Assembly (NCBI GenBank): GCA_944383905.1
Contig: CALWRI010000005.1
Span: 43,583-107,582 of the forward strand
Length of the DNA: 64,000 bases
Direction: 5' to 3'
DNA from: an uncultured Christensenellaceae bacterium
Lineage (GTDB): Bacteria; Bacillota; Clostridia; Christensenellales; UBA3700
Shown piece by piece: positions 1 through 8,516 of this stretch (the first letter of the stretch is position 1; each line of letters begins with the position of its first letter). The notes beneath the pieces were generated by a model, which did not search any database, was not told the origin of the DNA, and saw only the letters and a list, made by a program, of their open reading frames with translations. Both the position numbers and the translations under genes were made by a program.

Positions 1-534
1 GTCCTGATCGCGGGTGAGGTATGCGCAGTCCTTGACGATCTTGCCCATAAGCTTTACCGCGTCCATATTGATGCCGGCTTTCGAGGTCGCGACGTTGACG
101 GAGGAGCATATCTTCTTGGTCGTGGAGAGCGCTTCGGGAATGCTGAGGAGGAACTCTCTTTCATAAGGCGTCATAGCCTTGTGCACGAGCGCGGAGTAGC
201 CGCCGAGGAAGTCTATCCCGATCTCGTCCGCGACTTTGTCGAGCGTGCGGATTATCTCGAGGTGTCCTTTGCTCGAAGCGGCGACGAGACTGACGGGGGT
301 GACGGCAATGCGCTTGTTGACTATAGGCACGCCTATCTCGCCCGAGATGTCGTTGCCGATCTTGACGAGGTTGCCCGCCTTTTTCATCAGTTTGTCGTAT
401 ATCTTGTCGCAGGTGCGCCTGGGGCTGTCGGTTATGCAGTCGAACAGCGATACGCCGAGGGTTATCGTCCTGACGTCGAGGTGCTGGTGCGACACCATGT
501 TTATGGTTTCTAAAATTTCGCTTGTAGAATACAT
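1..534 (-). CDS. PFL family protein (UPF0210/DUF711), 3' end beyond window
   Basis: The minus-strand frame opens at an ATG at 534 and stays open for 178 codons to the window edge, so the C-terminal part is missing. The start has an AGGAG site six bases upstream and lies nine bases after the ACT-domain gene. The visible protein begins MYSTSEILETINMV and contains the segment LDVRTITLGVSLFDC typical of UPF0210. This family is almost always paired with a UPF0237 ACT-domain protein, as here. Its fold is related to glycyl radical enzymes, but its reaction is not established. Family assignment is from remembered sequence similarity and context; function is unknown. Confidence 0.88.
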   Translation of the reverse strand, partial: MYSTSEILETINMVSHQHLDVRTITLGVSLFDCITDSPRRTCDKIYDKLMKKAGNLVKIGNDISGEIGVPIVNKRIAVTPVSLVAASSKGHLEIIRTLDKVADEIGIDFLGGYSALVHKAMTPYEREFLLSIPEALSTTKKICSSVNVATSKAGINMDAVKLMGKIVKDCAYLTRDQD

Positions 535-543
535 AATAGCTCC

Positions 544-831
544 TCAGTTGGATTTTGAAACGGAGACGTTGTGCATACTGTCGAAAATGCTTTTGAGCTG
601 TATCTGTATCTGCACGCCTATCTTTTCGCCGAGTTTGTTCAGGTTTTCTTTTATCACGTCGAAACGGGGCGCGTTTTCGCATATTTCGACCGCCATGATC
701 ATCGTGAAGTATTCCTGCAGAATGGTCTGCGAGATGTCTTCGATATTGACGTCCATGTCATAGAGCGCGTTGGACACCTTTGCGATAATGCCTTTTTTGT
801 CCTTTCCGATAACGGAAACGATAGCTTTCAT
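544..831 (-). CDS. ACT domain-containing protein (UPF0237 type)
   Basis: This 95-residue protein is essentially one ACT domain. It begins MKAIVSVIGKDKKGIIAKVS, the classic beta1-alpha1 of an ACT fold, followed by the NIEDISQTILQEYFTMIMAVE strand region. ACT domains bind small ligands, often amino acids, and the stand-alone form next to a UPF0210 gene is a conserved pair of unknown role. The gene lies ten bases after lepB and nine bases before the UPF0210 gene, so all are probably on one transcript. Length is normal for the family. Confidence 0.93.
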   Translation of the reverse strand: MKAIVSVIGKDKKGIIAKVSNALYDMDVNIEDISQTILQEYFTMIMAVEICENAPRFDVIKENLNKLGEKIGVQIQIQLKSIFDSMHNVSVSKSN

Positions 832-841
832 ATTGTACCTC

Positions 842-1396
842 TCAATATTGTAATATTACTTTTCCTACGATCCAATCCTGACTGATGCAACCGTAGACGT
901 GGCTGTCTTTTGAGATATTGCGGTTGTCGCCGAGCACGAAAAATTCGTTTTCGCCGACGGTGATACCCGTTGTCGTGAGTGCGGAATAGACTTCGCGTTC
1001 GCTCGTCTCGAAGTAGCTTGCCGAATAGCCCGTATCCGTACCGAACGAGTCGAGCGGTTTGCCGTTGACGGTATAATCCATCTTGTTGACGTCGAAGAAC
1101 ACGATGTCTCCGGGAAGTCCTATGACGCGTTTGATGGGCGGGGAGTCGTTGCCCGGGATTTTGAACACGATCACGTCGCCCGCCCGGACCGTATACAGCA
1201 CTTTTGTAAGCAGGACCTTGTCCCCGTCGTGGTAAGTTGGGTACATCGACTGCCCCGACACGCTCATCGGAGTAACGAAAAAGAGCAGCGTTACGATCAC
1301 AAGCACGAGCAGTACTATGATAACGCTGAGGATCGTGTTGAGTATATCCGAGCCGCGTCTGCCGCGGACCTCTCTTTCGTCGAGCAAACCGTTCAT
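842..1396 (-). CDS. lepB: Signal peptidase I
   Basis: This membrane serine protease removes signal peptides from secreted proteins. The 184-residue protein has one N-terminal transmembrane segment at about 19-42. It then has the catalytic serine box SGQSMYPT (Ser50), the lysine general base in KRVIGLPGD (Lys89) and the family box GDNRNISKDSHVYG near 157-170. Residues and length match Gram-positive SipS-type enzymes. The start ATG overlaps the stop of DUF951 in an ATGA, which suggests translational coupling. Confidence 0.97.
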   Translation of the reverse strand: MNGLLDEREVRGRRGSDILNTILSVIIVLLVLVIVTLLFFVTPMSVSGQSMYPTYHDGDKVLLTKVLYTVRAGDVIVFKIPGNDSPPIKRVIGLPGDIVFFDVNKMDYTVNGKPLDSFGTDTGYSASYFETSEREVYSALTTTGITVGENEFFVLGDNRNISKDSHVYGCISQDWIVGKVILQY

Positions 1397-1581
1397 TCTG
1401 AATCGCCTCCGACGATCTTCTTTACGCTTTTTTCAAATTTGAGCGCGTCGAGCATAACGCTTCTTCCGCATTTGTCGCAGACGATCCTGACGTCGGCGCC
1501 CGTACGGGTTATCGTCCAGACGTCGCAGCCGCACGGGTGCGCTTTTTTCGTTACGACCTTGTCTCCGACCTTGTACTGCAT
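1393..1581 (-). CDS. DUF951 domain protein
   Basis: This 62-residue protein matches DUF951, a short zinc-ribbon-like family common in Firmicutes. It has the pattern HPCGCDVWTITRTGADVRI followed by CDKCGR, with four cysteines that could hold a metal. The start is taken at the ATG at 1581, five bases after the stop of the upstream gene. A longer in-frame extension is rejected because it lies inside that gene and lacks the family sequence. The stop overlaps the lepB start by four bases. Function is unknown. Confidence 0.9.
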   Translation of the reverse strand: MQYKVGDKVVTKKAHPCGCDVWTITRTGADVRIVCDKCGRSVMLDALKFEKSVKKIVGGDSE

Positions 1582-1586
1582 GACGT

Positions 1587-3245
1587 TTACACCCACAGAA
1601 TGTTTTTGAACAACACGCCGTTGATCTTGTGGAAGGACAGGCTCTTTATATTGCTCCAGCCTTTGAGCGGGGCGAGTGTCTGCGTTTTGAAAGAGGCGGG
1701 TGAGAGGGTGCATTTGGTCCATTCTCCGTCGCCGCCCACCGTGCATACCGCGGTATAGAAGACCTTTTTGCCGTTTTCCTTGTTGCAGACTCTGACTTCG
1801 ACCGACGTAGAGACTTCGCTGTACGCGTCGAATTGGAGCAGGCTTTCGTCTGTGCGGATATATTTGTCCTCGCCGACGCTGTAAGTGGTTATGTCGGCGT
1901 CGTCGCAGGTTACTCCGAGGATGTCGTAAGCTCCCGCTTTAAGGAAGGGAGCGGTGCACGAGAGATAGTGAGAAGAATTGTCGGCGACAAAGCAGCCGGT
2001 GCCGTTCTTGCGCTCGTATATTATATGGGTCCTTCTCGTGAGCACTCTCGAAATAGCTTCCGGAATCTTGAAGAAGTCTTCATAGGACGAAAGCACCGTA
2101 CCGTCGTCGTATTCTGCGTTTGCGAACGCGAACGCGCATTGTGCGTTTTCGGCGACCGGGATCTCGCAGCGTTTGCAACCGTTTTGAGGAAGGATTATCT
2201 TGTTCCAATTTCTGATCGTGCTGTCAAGCTCGTTGAACGCATACCAGACGGCAATCTCTTTTGTTGCGAGGGGAGCGTCGACCGTGAGGCAGGCGACGAG
2301 TTTGTCGTCTTCCGTTTTGAGTTCGAGCGCGGGCGGTTTTTTGAGAAAAGGCGCCTTGTTGTCGTAATATTCGACGAAATTGAGTTGTGTGGACAGAGAA
2401 TACTGCGGGAGCAACAACCCGGTATTCGGACTTATGGAGCAATATACTCGCGGATTATCCACAAGCGTCAGAGTGCTTTCTGCTCTGTCTATGCTCGTGA
2501 TCGGGTTGTTGGATCCGCATACGAGGAGGCAGGGGCACTCGACGTATCTCGCATAGGTCTGGCTCGCGCAACCGGCAAACCACCTTTCGCGTTCGTCTGT
2601 CATCTGCAGAGGTTCCGCGTTTTCGTCAAACCTGAAAAGCTCGTCGTATTCTCTCCAACCCGCGTTGTTGATCGCAATCGCCGCGTCTATCCTCTTGTCC
2701 ATCGCCGCGGTCTGCCAGAGCATATCCGCGCCTTCGCGCGCGCCGACGAGAATTATTTTGCATTCCGGGCAAAGAGATCTGACAAGGGTGACGATCCTGC
2801 GCGTGACTGTCGTCCAGAGGTACTGACAGCTGTCCTTCGCCGTCGGCTCCGCCGAGGAAAGATGACCTTCGCTGTGCGCCGCTTCTCCGTAAACGATGTT
2901 TTCGGGGTAGCGGGAGCGCTTTGTAGGGTCGGTATTGTCGGCGTTGTAATCGAATTGAATAAAACCGAAACCGCGATCAATAAAAGCATTGACGAAGTTG
3001 GACGGAGGGGGAGTGCCCTCGCCGTCTTTGATATATACGATGATTTTGGGAGACGTCTCCGCAGGGTAAGAGCCGCTTACGAATATTCTCGGAGCGTTGC
3101 CGTCAAAATCGTCGCCGTTGAAATACGCTTCGAAAGATATGCGGCCGTTCTGCTTTTGAAAATCCGTAAACGAAATGCGCAGATGAGCCGCCTGTGGATC
3201 GTAGTCCTGCCATATCTGCAAAGGCGTCAGTATCTTGTTTTCCAT
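1587..3245 (-). CDS. Alpha/beta-hydrolase-like protein with degenerate nucleophile elbow
   Basis: I do not recognise a named family for this 552-residue protein. The first 300 residues look like an alpha/beta hydrolase: a strand pair IIVYIKDGEGTPPP and GFGFIQFDYNAD, then a helix leading to ILVGAREGADML at 165-175, where the nucleophile elbow should be. The elbow reads G168-A-R-E-G172, so Arg170 replaces the usual Ser, Asp or Cys. The last 250 residues are beta-rich and resemble PhoPQ-regulated or acetylxylan esterase-like accessory regions. There is no signal peptide. It is the first gene of the minus operon; the ATG has no Shine-Dalgarno site and starts eight bases after a TATAAT box, so the mRNA may be leaderless. 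Confidence 0.7.
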   Translation of the reverse strand: MENKILTPLQIWQDYDPQAAHLRISFTDFQKQNGRISFEAYFNGDDFDGNAPRIFVSGSYPAETSPKIIVYIKDGEGTPPPSNFVNAFIDRGFGFIQFDYNADNTDPTKRSRYPENIVYGEAAHSEGHLSSAEPTAKDSCQYLWTTVTRRIVTLVRSLCPECKIILVGAREGADMLWQTAAMDKRIDAAIAINNAGWREYDELFRFDENAEPLQMTDERERWFAGCASQTYARYVECPCLLVCGSNNPITSIDRAESTLTLVDNPRVYCSISPNTGLLLPQYSLSTQLNFVEYYDNKAPFLKKPPALELKTEDDKLVACLTVDAPLATKEIAVWYAFNELDSTIRNWNKIILPQNGCKRCEIPVAENAQCAFAFANAEYDDGTVLSSYEDFFKIPEAISRVLTRRTHIIYERKNGTGCFVADNSSHYLSCTAPFLKAGAYDILGVTCDDADITTYSVGEDKYIRTDESLLQFDAYSEVSTSVEVRVCNKENGKKVFYTAVCTVGGDGEWTKCTLSPASFKTQTLAPLKGWSNIKSLSFHKINGVLFKNILWV

Positions 3246-3253
3246 ATAAAGAT

Positions 3254-3282
3254 ATTATAATATAGTATGTCCGAAAAAGCAA
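3254..3282 (-). promoter_or_regulatory. Sigma-A promoter, leaderless type
   Basis: On the minus strand TTGCTT (3277-3282) is followed by a 17-base spacer and TATAAT (3254-3259). The ATG of the 552-residue gene begins eight bases downstream, close to the expected transcription start. Confidence 0.7.
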
Positions 3283-3375
3283 GTGCTTGCGCCCCGCAGT
3301 TGCAAAACGCGGGAATGAGGCTTTCGGGGCATAAATTTAACTGCGCGCGAGTATCATAGAGTAGCGGAGGCGAAT

Positions 3376-3855
3376 ATGGCAGATTACGATGACGAAAAGC
3401 TGGCAAACGAAGAAGAGACGGCGAAAATGAATGAGGAGTACGAGGCGCAGGATGCCAAAAAAGCGAGAAACGAAATTCTCAAAGGCTTGCCCGTATATCT
3501 GACCGACGAGGCGGCAAAAGCCGCCGAAAGTTGCGGGAAAGCGGCTCAGGGCTGTCTTTTTCTGCTCGATTACGCAACCACTCCCGACGAGAAAAAACTT
3601 TTGCGTTTTGCCGCGGACAGGACGGACGGTCTTTGCGCCGCGCTCGGCAGAAAGACTTTTCGGAAGGAGGAGAGATTCGGCGCGTCGGGAGTCAAAAAAG
3701 CGCTTGAAAAGACCTTCCTTTTCAGCAACTACGCCGCGATGAAACTGTGCGCTCTCGCGGAGGCTTCGGGAGGGGACGCAAGACTCAAAGATGCGGCAAT
3801 GAGCGCCGTCGTCGCGACGCAAGCGCTGTTTGCAGTGTGTCTGTTGCAAATTTAG
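3376..3855 (+). CDS. Hypothetical protein, helical
   Basis: I recognise no family. The 159-residue protein is charged and mostly alpha-helical by composition: a very acidic first 30 residues, then alanine- and lysine-rich helices. The central segment AAESCGKAAQGCLFLLDYA and the C-terminal AAMSAVVATQALFAVCLLQ are moderately hydrophobic and amphipathic rather than clear transmembrane segments. It has a good GGAGG site eight bases before the ATG and is followed by a strong terminator, so it looks like a real single-gene unit. It is transcribed divergently from the operon to its left. Confidence 0.65.
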   Translation: MADYDDEKLANEEETAKMNEEYEAQDAKKARNEILKGLPVYLTDEAAKAAESCGKAAQGCLFLLDYATTPDEKKLLRFAADRTDGLCAALGRKTFRKEERFGASGVKKALEKTFLFSNYAAMKLCALAEASGGDARLKDAAMSAVVATQALFAVCLLQI

Positions 3856-3891
3856 GTGCCCGTGTAGGTTAAAAGCATAAAACAATAATAA

Positions 3892-3928
3892 AAAACGCCG
3901 TTCTACGATCTTCGAAGAGCGGCGTTTT
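3892..3928 (+). terminator. Intrinsic terminator
   Basis: A 13-base-pair stem with AAAACGCCG on the left arm and CGGCGTTTT on the right arm lies 36 bases after the 159-residue gene. It can also work on the other strand. Confidence 0.85.
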
Positions 3929-3955
3929 CCTCTGCGTCGGCGCGTCGAAGAGGAC

Positions 3956-3980
3956 AAAAATATCCCGCCTTCCGGCGGGA
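3956..3980 (-). terminator. Intrinsic terminator for DUF378 gene
   Basis: Read on the minus strand, TCCCGCC-GGAA-GGCGGGA is followed by a U-rich run. It lies after the stop of the DUF378 gene. A perfect 18-base palindrome (3982-3999) overlaps the stop codon just before it. Confidence 0.8.
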
Positions 3981-3997
3981 GAAAACGGCGCGCCGTT

Positions 3998-4243
3998 TTA
4001 CTCGTGGTCACGGGATCTGGTGCCCTGTTCGATGGCGTTGATCCTCTTGGGGTTGAACTTGTTGTATATCAGATATACGATAGTCCATATACCCGCGATG
4101 CCCACGATCGCGTACAGGATACGCGCGCCGACGTACGCTTCGGAAGTGAATATCCAATTTACGAAGTTGAAGTTGAATATTCCCACGCTCAACCAGTTGA
4201 GCGCGCCGACTACGAGAAGCAATAAAGCGATTACGGTGATCAT
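3998..4243 (-). CDS. DUF378 family small membrane protein
   Basis: This 81-residue protein has two transmembrane segments, at about 3-24 and 37-60. It matches DUF378 by its opening, with LLLLVVGALNWLSVGIFNFN, and by YAIVGIAGIWTIVYL. The start is the ATG at 4243, which has GGAGG five to nine bases upstream; an in-frame extension upstream has no such site. The family is common in Firmicutes and its role is unknown. It is a single-gene unit with its own terminator. Confidence 0.9.
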   Translation of the reverse strand: MITVIALLLLVVGALNWLSVGIFNFNFVNWIFTSEAYVGARILYAIVGIAGIWTIVYLIYNKFNPKRINAIEQGTRSRDHE

Positions 4244-4324
4244 GAAAGCCTCCTTTTGAAGTATTAGGCAATGCGCCTTACCGGTAGTTTGTATATTAGC
4301 GCACAAAATATCCGCGCAAAAAGA

Positions 4325-4353
4325 TTGAAAACCGTCTTGCTTTGGTATATAAT
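4325..4353 (+). promoter_or_regulatory. Sigma-A promoter
   Basis: TTGAAA (4325-4330), 17 bases, TATAAT (4348-4353). It drives the membrane protein and zinc-ribbon gene pair, with a leader of about 60 bases. Confidence 0.8.
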
Positions 4354-4418
4354 TTTTATAGTGCGCTCCCGCGGCTCATGCCCGGGACGAAAAAATAACA
4401 CGACAAGGTACAAACGAT

Positions 4419-5147
4419 ATGGCAAGCAGAGGAAAGAAAAAGACACAGGCGAGAGGCGGGCAGGTTGCCGTCGTCGAAGTTGCGAAAGTCGCTACAGACA
4501 ACCGCTGGGTCGCCGTCACGGCGGTCGTGCTCGTTTTGCTTACCGTATTTCTCTTTTTCAATTCTTTTACGGTACAGGCTGATCTGGAATACGAAGACGA
4601 GGACGGCAACAATCTTCTCGAGGATCTCGATCCCGATCAGCTCAGATTTGGCAAAAGCGCGATAACGGTCATATTCGCTCCCGTGGGCGGATACGACGGC
4701 GCGATCGAATTCACTTTACAAAATCTTCCTCTGTCCAAGGACAGCACGATAGTGCAGGATATTGCAAAGCAGCTCGTCGCGGATTATCCGCAAAGCAAGC
4801 TGGAACTTCTCGACACCGCTTATCTGACGATATACGTTACGGAGACGGTCTATCTCGCGGCAACGATCGCGTTTATTGTGGCGGCGATAGTATTGCTCGT
4901 CCGCAGGAAGAAGGGTGACGACGTCGCTGCGCTCGTCGCGTGTTCGGTCATGACCTTGCTGGGGATCGTCAGACTTGTCCTGGGACTCGTGATGTGTCTC
5001 AACAGTACAAAGGAATTTGTAATTACGGCGGGAGGAGCGCCCTGGCTCGCGCTCGTCGCGTCGGTTGCGGCGACGGTACTCCTTTCCGTTTTCGTTGCCG
5101 GACGCATAAAGAAAGAAAAGACTCAAAACCCGGAGAAAATCAAATGA
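4419..5147 (+). CDS. Four-TM membrane protein, unknown
   Basis: I recognise no family. The 242-residue protein has a basic N-terminus and one transmembrane helix at about 30-50. A roughly 90-residue extracellular part follows, starting with the acidic stretch DLEYEDEDGNNLLEDLDPD. Three more helices lie near 143-162, 170-192 and 208-228, and the tail is basic. The Shine-Dalgarno match is weak (AAGGT). Its stop overlaps the next gene's start in an ATGA, so the two are almost certainly translated together and probably act together in the membrane. Confidence 0.75.
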   Translation: MASRGKKKTQARGGQVAVVEVAKVATDNRWVAVTAVVLVLLTVFLFFNSFTVQADLEYEDEDGNNLLEDLDPDQLRFGKSAITVIFAPVGGYDGAIEFTLQNLPLSKDSTIVQDIAKQLVADYPQSKLELLDTAYLTIYVTETVYLAATIAFIVAAIVLLVRRKKGDDVAALVACSVMTLLGIVRLVLGLVMCLNSTKEFVITAGGAPWLALVASVAATVLLSVFVAGRIKKEKTQNPEKIK

Positions 5148-6031
5148 AGTGCAGAGTATGCGGCAAAGAAATAGAAGAAGGGTCTGAATTTTGCAAATTC
5201 TGCGGCACCTCACAGAAAAAAAAGCGCAAACCTTCTTGGAGGGAGCGCAAGGCGGCGCGTGAACGCGAGACCGAAGAAATCATAAAAAAGTCCTATCTGA
5301 CCGAACAGGACGTATTGCTCGCCGTGCCGAGAGGAACGGAAGGACTTGAATTGAGATACGTCGGAGAGACGCAAAAGGTGTTTGTCAAAAGCATACTTTT
5401 TAGCATAGTTTACGCGCTCGCTTCGGCAGCGGCTGTCGCGGGACTCGTGCTGATGATGAGGATAAGCTCCGACGCGCTCGACAGGACTTTGCGCGCGGCG
5501 ATATGTTTTGCGCTTCTCCTCGTGCTTGCCGGGTTCGGCGGCGCGCTTGCGGACAAGATATATTGCTCGAGGACTTTTGCTTCTATGAAAAAGAGTGAGA
5601 GAGCGGTCAAAAAGATAAGTTACGGCAAGGCTCCTTATCTGACAAACGACGGCAAGCTGTATCAGCTCGTCTGCAACGCCAGGTGCATAGCGTGCGGCGC
5701 TCCTTGCCACATAGAGGAGTTTGCGGGCAGGATGTATACCGTCTGCGATCTCGACAGGACTCATCTGTGCGTGCTTTCCACGGACAAGATATACAAAGAT
5801 CTGCTCGGAGCGGATACAGGCGAAGATGAAGCCGCCGTCAGGGCGGAAAAAACCGAAGAACAAAGGCAAGGACCGGCTGCTCCGCAGGCGGAGGGAGAGT
5901 CGGTCGCTGCGGAAGCGCCTGAAAATACGGCAGAGGAAAGCGGGCAGGATAAAAAGACTTCGTCGGGCAGCGAAGTCGACGACACGACAAACGGAGAAAA
6001 AGAAGGAGCGGAGGCGCAAGACAACGCGTAA
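5144..6031 (+). CDS. Zinc-ribbon membrane protein
   Basis: The 295-residue protein starts with a zinc ribbon (Cys3, Cys6, Cys17, Cys20 in MKCRVCGKEI...EFCKFCGT) and a basic linker. Two transmembrane helices follow at about 83-105 and 116-137, then a cytoplasmic part with a second cysteine cluster (ARCIACGAPCH), and an acidic, low-complexity tail of about 75 residues. The start is taken at 5144 because the ribbon begins there and it overlaps the previous stop by four bases; an upstream in-frame extension overlaps that gene. Such proteins are common in Clostridia and lack an assigned role. Confidence 0.78.
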   Translation: MKCRVCGKEIEEGSEFCKFCGTSQKKKRKPSWRERKAARERETEEIIKKSYLTEQDVLLAVPRGTEGLELRYVGETQKVFVKSILFSIVYALASAAAVAGLVLMMRISSDALDRTLRAAICFALLLVLAGFGGALADKIYCSRTFASMKKSERAVKKISYGKAPYLTNDGKLYQLVCNARCIACGAPCHIEEFAGRMYTVCDLDRTHLCVLSTDKIYKDLLGADTGEDEAAVRAEKTEEQRQGPAAPQAEGESVAAEAPENTAEESGQDKKTSSGSEVDDTTNGEKEGAEAQDNA

Positions 6032-6118
6032 AGACGTTTTCTTGCACCGTTTTTTGTCTGCGGACGGCTTCATCGACGCAAAGAGATCTGCTTCGGACGG
6101 AATTTGACAAAAGCGGTA

Positions 6119-6147
6119 TTTACAAGGCGTTGCGCGTGGTGTATAAT
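6119..6147 (+). promoter_or_regulatory. Sigma-A promoter for glycan operon
   Basis: TTTACA (6119-6124), 17 bases, TATAAT (6142-6147), 40 bases before the GPH symporter gene. Confidence 0.75.
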
Positions 6148-6187
6148 ATACGAGGCGGCTTTTTGAAAAATAGCGAGGGGAGAAAAT

Positions 6188-7789
6188 ATGAACATAATCA
6201 ACAAGGCAGGTACGGTTGTCAAAGACTTCTTCCGATATTGGAAAAAGCCTGCAAGCGGCAATTACGTCTCCAACAAAGAAGTGATCGCATACTCCGTCGG
6301 AGGCATGGGCGTACAGTTTATCGTCGCTGTGTCTTCGCAGATACTGCTTCAGGCAAACTGCCTGCTCATAGGTTCGGTCTACGGACTCAAACCTACGGAT
6401 CTTGCGCTCCTCCTTATGATCAATACGATCATTTCCATCGTGATACAGCCCTTCAAGAGCTGGCTCATCGACAATACGCCGGGCAAGCAAGGCAAGGCGA
6501 GGCCGTGGCTTCTCTGGCTGGGACCTCCGTGCGCGATCCTCATGTCTCTTACGGCGTTCATTCCTCTTTCGTGGAGCAAGCAGAAGATTCTGATATGTGT
6601 CGGCGTGCTTTACACGGTAATGAATTTCATATACCAGTTTTATCTCGGTATGTACACGCAGCTTGTTCAGCTTGAAACCCCCAACACCAACGAGCGCGCG
6701 AAGATAATTTCGATAAGCTCGATAATTTACAGCATGGCGCCGACCATTACCGGTGCGGCGTTTCCGCTGATAGCGTCTTTCTTCGATCTGGGGCAGGTCG
6801 ATCAGAATTTTTACAGAGTTATATTCCCCGTGTTCTCGTTCCTCGGTTGCGGTCTCGGATTCTTCGCTTATTTCGGCACGAAAGAACGCATAATCCTGCC
6901 GCGCAGACAGGTGCAGAAAGTCAAGTTTTTCGACGGTTTTGTCAAGATCTGCAAGAACAGGTATTTCTGGATAAACAACATATCCACATGGTTCACGTTT
7001 GCGAGGACGGCGATCACCGGCAGCATGATGTGGGCGTATGTCTATATGCTTCAGAACGAGGGCATTCAGGCTGTCGCAAGCGTGGTAATAGGCACGGCGT
7101 CGCTCGTCGGCATGGTCATGGGTCCGTTTATGATAAAAAAGATGGGCAAGAGAAATACCGTGCTGATCACGGACGTGGTTTTTGCCGCTTCCATGATACC
7201 GCTGATATTCTACAACGACAACTTCTATATGTTCGCCGCGATGTGTTACATAGCGTTCTGGAGCTCGGCGGTGCAGATAATCACGACTCCCGCGATGAGC
7301 GCGGACGCTCTCGACTATCAACAGTGGAAGACTGGCGACCGTCTCGAGGGCTTCTCGCAGAACTTTGCGATAATCAATTCGCTCGTCGCGATCGGCACCA
7401 ACTATATACTGCCGTTTATTTACGAATATTACGGACTTATAAACGACAAGGACGTTTTGTATGACGCCGCGGTGCGCTCGCCGTTGCTGTCCGCTATGGC
7501 GCTGCTTGCCGTTATAGGCGGCGTGATGCACGCGATCCCGTTTATTTTCTGGAATATGACCGAAAAGGATCAGGCGAGAATGATAGAAGATCTCAAGCGC
7601 CGCGCTCACGAACAGAACGTGCTCGACGGCTGTGCGGAGGCAAGTCTTCTTTCGAGTGACGAACATCTGAACGAAGAAGGTTTCGTCGATATCCCCGCAG
7701 AGAGCAAAGGAGCCGTCTGTGCCGACGAGACAAGCGTTTTCGACTCTCAAGACGAAGCGGCGGCGTCTGAAGACGCAAAGGAGGATTGA
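6188..7789 (+). CDS. GPH-family sugar:cation symporter (MFS superfamily)
   Basis: This 533-residue protein has about twelve transmembrane segments, and the early segment LIDNTPGKQGKARPWLLW is the GPH-family loop (NTxxGKxRPW type). The family (MelB relatives) imports glycosides, pentosides or hexuronides with a cation. It heads an operon with a lipoprotein and a GH20 hexosaminidase, so an amino-sugar oligosaccharide is a reasonable but unproven substrate. The last 60 residues form an unusual acidic cytoplasmic tail. A GAGGGGAG site precedes the ATG. Confidence 0.88.
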   Translation: MNIINKAGTVVKDFFRYWKKPASGNYVSNKEVIAYSVGGMGVQFIVAVSSQILLQANCLLIGSVYGLKPTDLALLLMINTIISIVIQPFKSWLIDNTPGKQGKARPWLLWLGPPCAILMSLTAFIPLSWSKQKILICVGVLYTVMNFIYQFYLGMYTQLVQLETPNTNERAKIISISSIIYSMAPTITGAAFPLIASFFDLGQVDQNFYRVIFPVFSFLGCGLGFFAYFGTKERIILPRRQVQKVKFFDGFVKICKNRYFWINNISTWFTFARTAITGSMMWAYVYMLQNEGIQAVASVVIGTASLVGMVMGPFMIKKMGKRNTVLITDVVFAASMIPLIFYNDNFYMFAAMCYIAFWSSAVQIITTPAMSADALDYQQWKTGDRLEGFSQNFAIINSLVAIGTNYILPFIYEYYGLINDKDVLYDAAVRSPLLSAMALLAVIGGVMHAIPFIFWNMTEKDQARMIEDLKRRAHEQNVLDGCAEASLLSSDEHLNEEGFVDIPAESKGAVCADETSVFDSQDEAAASEDAKED

Positions 7790-7790
7790 C

Positions 7791-8501
7791 ATGAAAAAGA
7801 CGGCAAAACGAATTTGCGCGGTATTGACAGCGGTGGTTTTGGTCGCGTTTACGCTCGCGTTCGCCGGGTGTCAGACGACTCTCACGGAAAAGGAAGGCAG
7901 AGATCTTCTTTACAAAAGCATAAGCAACGCTGCCGAAAGTCAGACTTATTATATAAAATACAAATTCAACGACAACAGCTCGGAAAACGGCAAATTCGTG
8001 CAGTATTCGCTAAACGTTCAGGGTGAAACGGCAAAGTTTACCGAAGCCAACGGCGACGTGCTCAAGACGACTTACGACGATACCTATTACGGCAAGAGCC
8101 TGAAAAAGGGCGTCGAAAGCAAGAAAGCCAAAGAAGGCGACTACGTCACGGGCAAGTTGTTCTGGAGCGAAGGCGACTGGGCGGTGACGCAGTGTTCTCT
8201 CGAAGACTTCATTTCGGGCGAAAAGATTTCGACTTACAATATGGACAGCGTCGTCGCTCTTTTTGAGGGACTGACCGAAGACGAGCTCGAAATTTCCGAA
8301 GTCACCCGTACGGGCAAGGTCACATATATAACTGCGAAAGTGACGAAAGAGGGACACACGCTTGCAAAATACAAGCAGCTTGAGATCAGGATTTTGTATG
8401 ACAAGATCGCGTTCGTGGGAGACAAGGCGGAGACTTTTTCGCTCGACGTTTTTTACGACGGACCGAAAATCTCAATACCCGCTTGGAAATATGTGAAATA
8501 A
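7791..8501 (+). CDS. Putative lipoprotein of glycan operon
   Basis: This 236-residue protein has a lipoprotein signal: basic start MKKTAKR, hydrophobic core and the box LAFAGC with Cys27 as the lipidated residue (the Phe at -3 is not ideal). The mature part is beta-rich and polar, with TYYIKYKFND and FTEANGDVLKTTYDDTYYG, like LolA/LppX-style lipoprotein folds; this is inference. The start at 7791 has GGAGG upstream and lies one base after the symporter stop; an in-frame extension into the symporter gene is rejected. Its role may be glycan capture at the cell surface. Confidence 0.75.
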   Translation: MKKTAKRICAVLTAVVLVAFTLAFAGCQTTLTEKEGRDLLYKSISNAAESQTYYIKYKFNDNSSENGKFVQYSLNVQGETAKFTEANGDVLKTTYDDTYYGKSLKKGVESKKAKEGDYVTGKLFWSEGDWAVTQCSLEDFISGEKISTYNMDSVVALFEGLTEDELEISEVTRTGKVTYITAKVTKEGHTLAKYKQLEIRILYDKIAFVGDKAETFSLDVFYDGPKISIPAWKYVK

Positions 8502-8516
8502 AAAGGAGAAAACGAG

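Noticed and set aside
5210..7792. Very long minus-strand open frame (860 codons), and similar ones at 20223-22301, 23127-26033, 32910-35735 and 36462-39548
   Set aside because: They mirror well-supported plus-strand genes, lack ribosome sites and give Arg/His-rich sequences without domains. They arise because the host genes avoid codons whose complement would be a stop.
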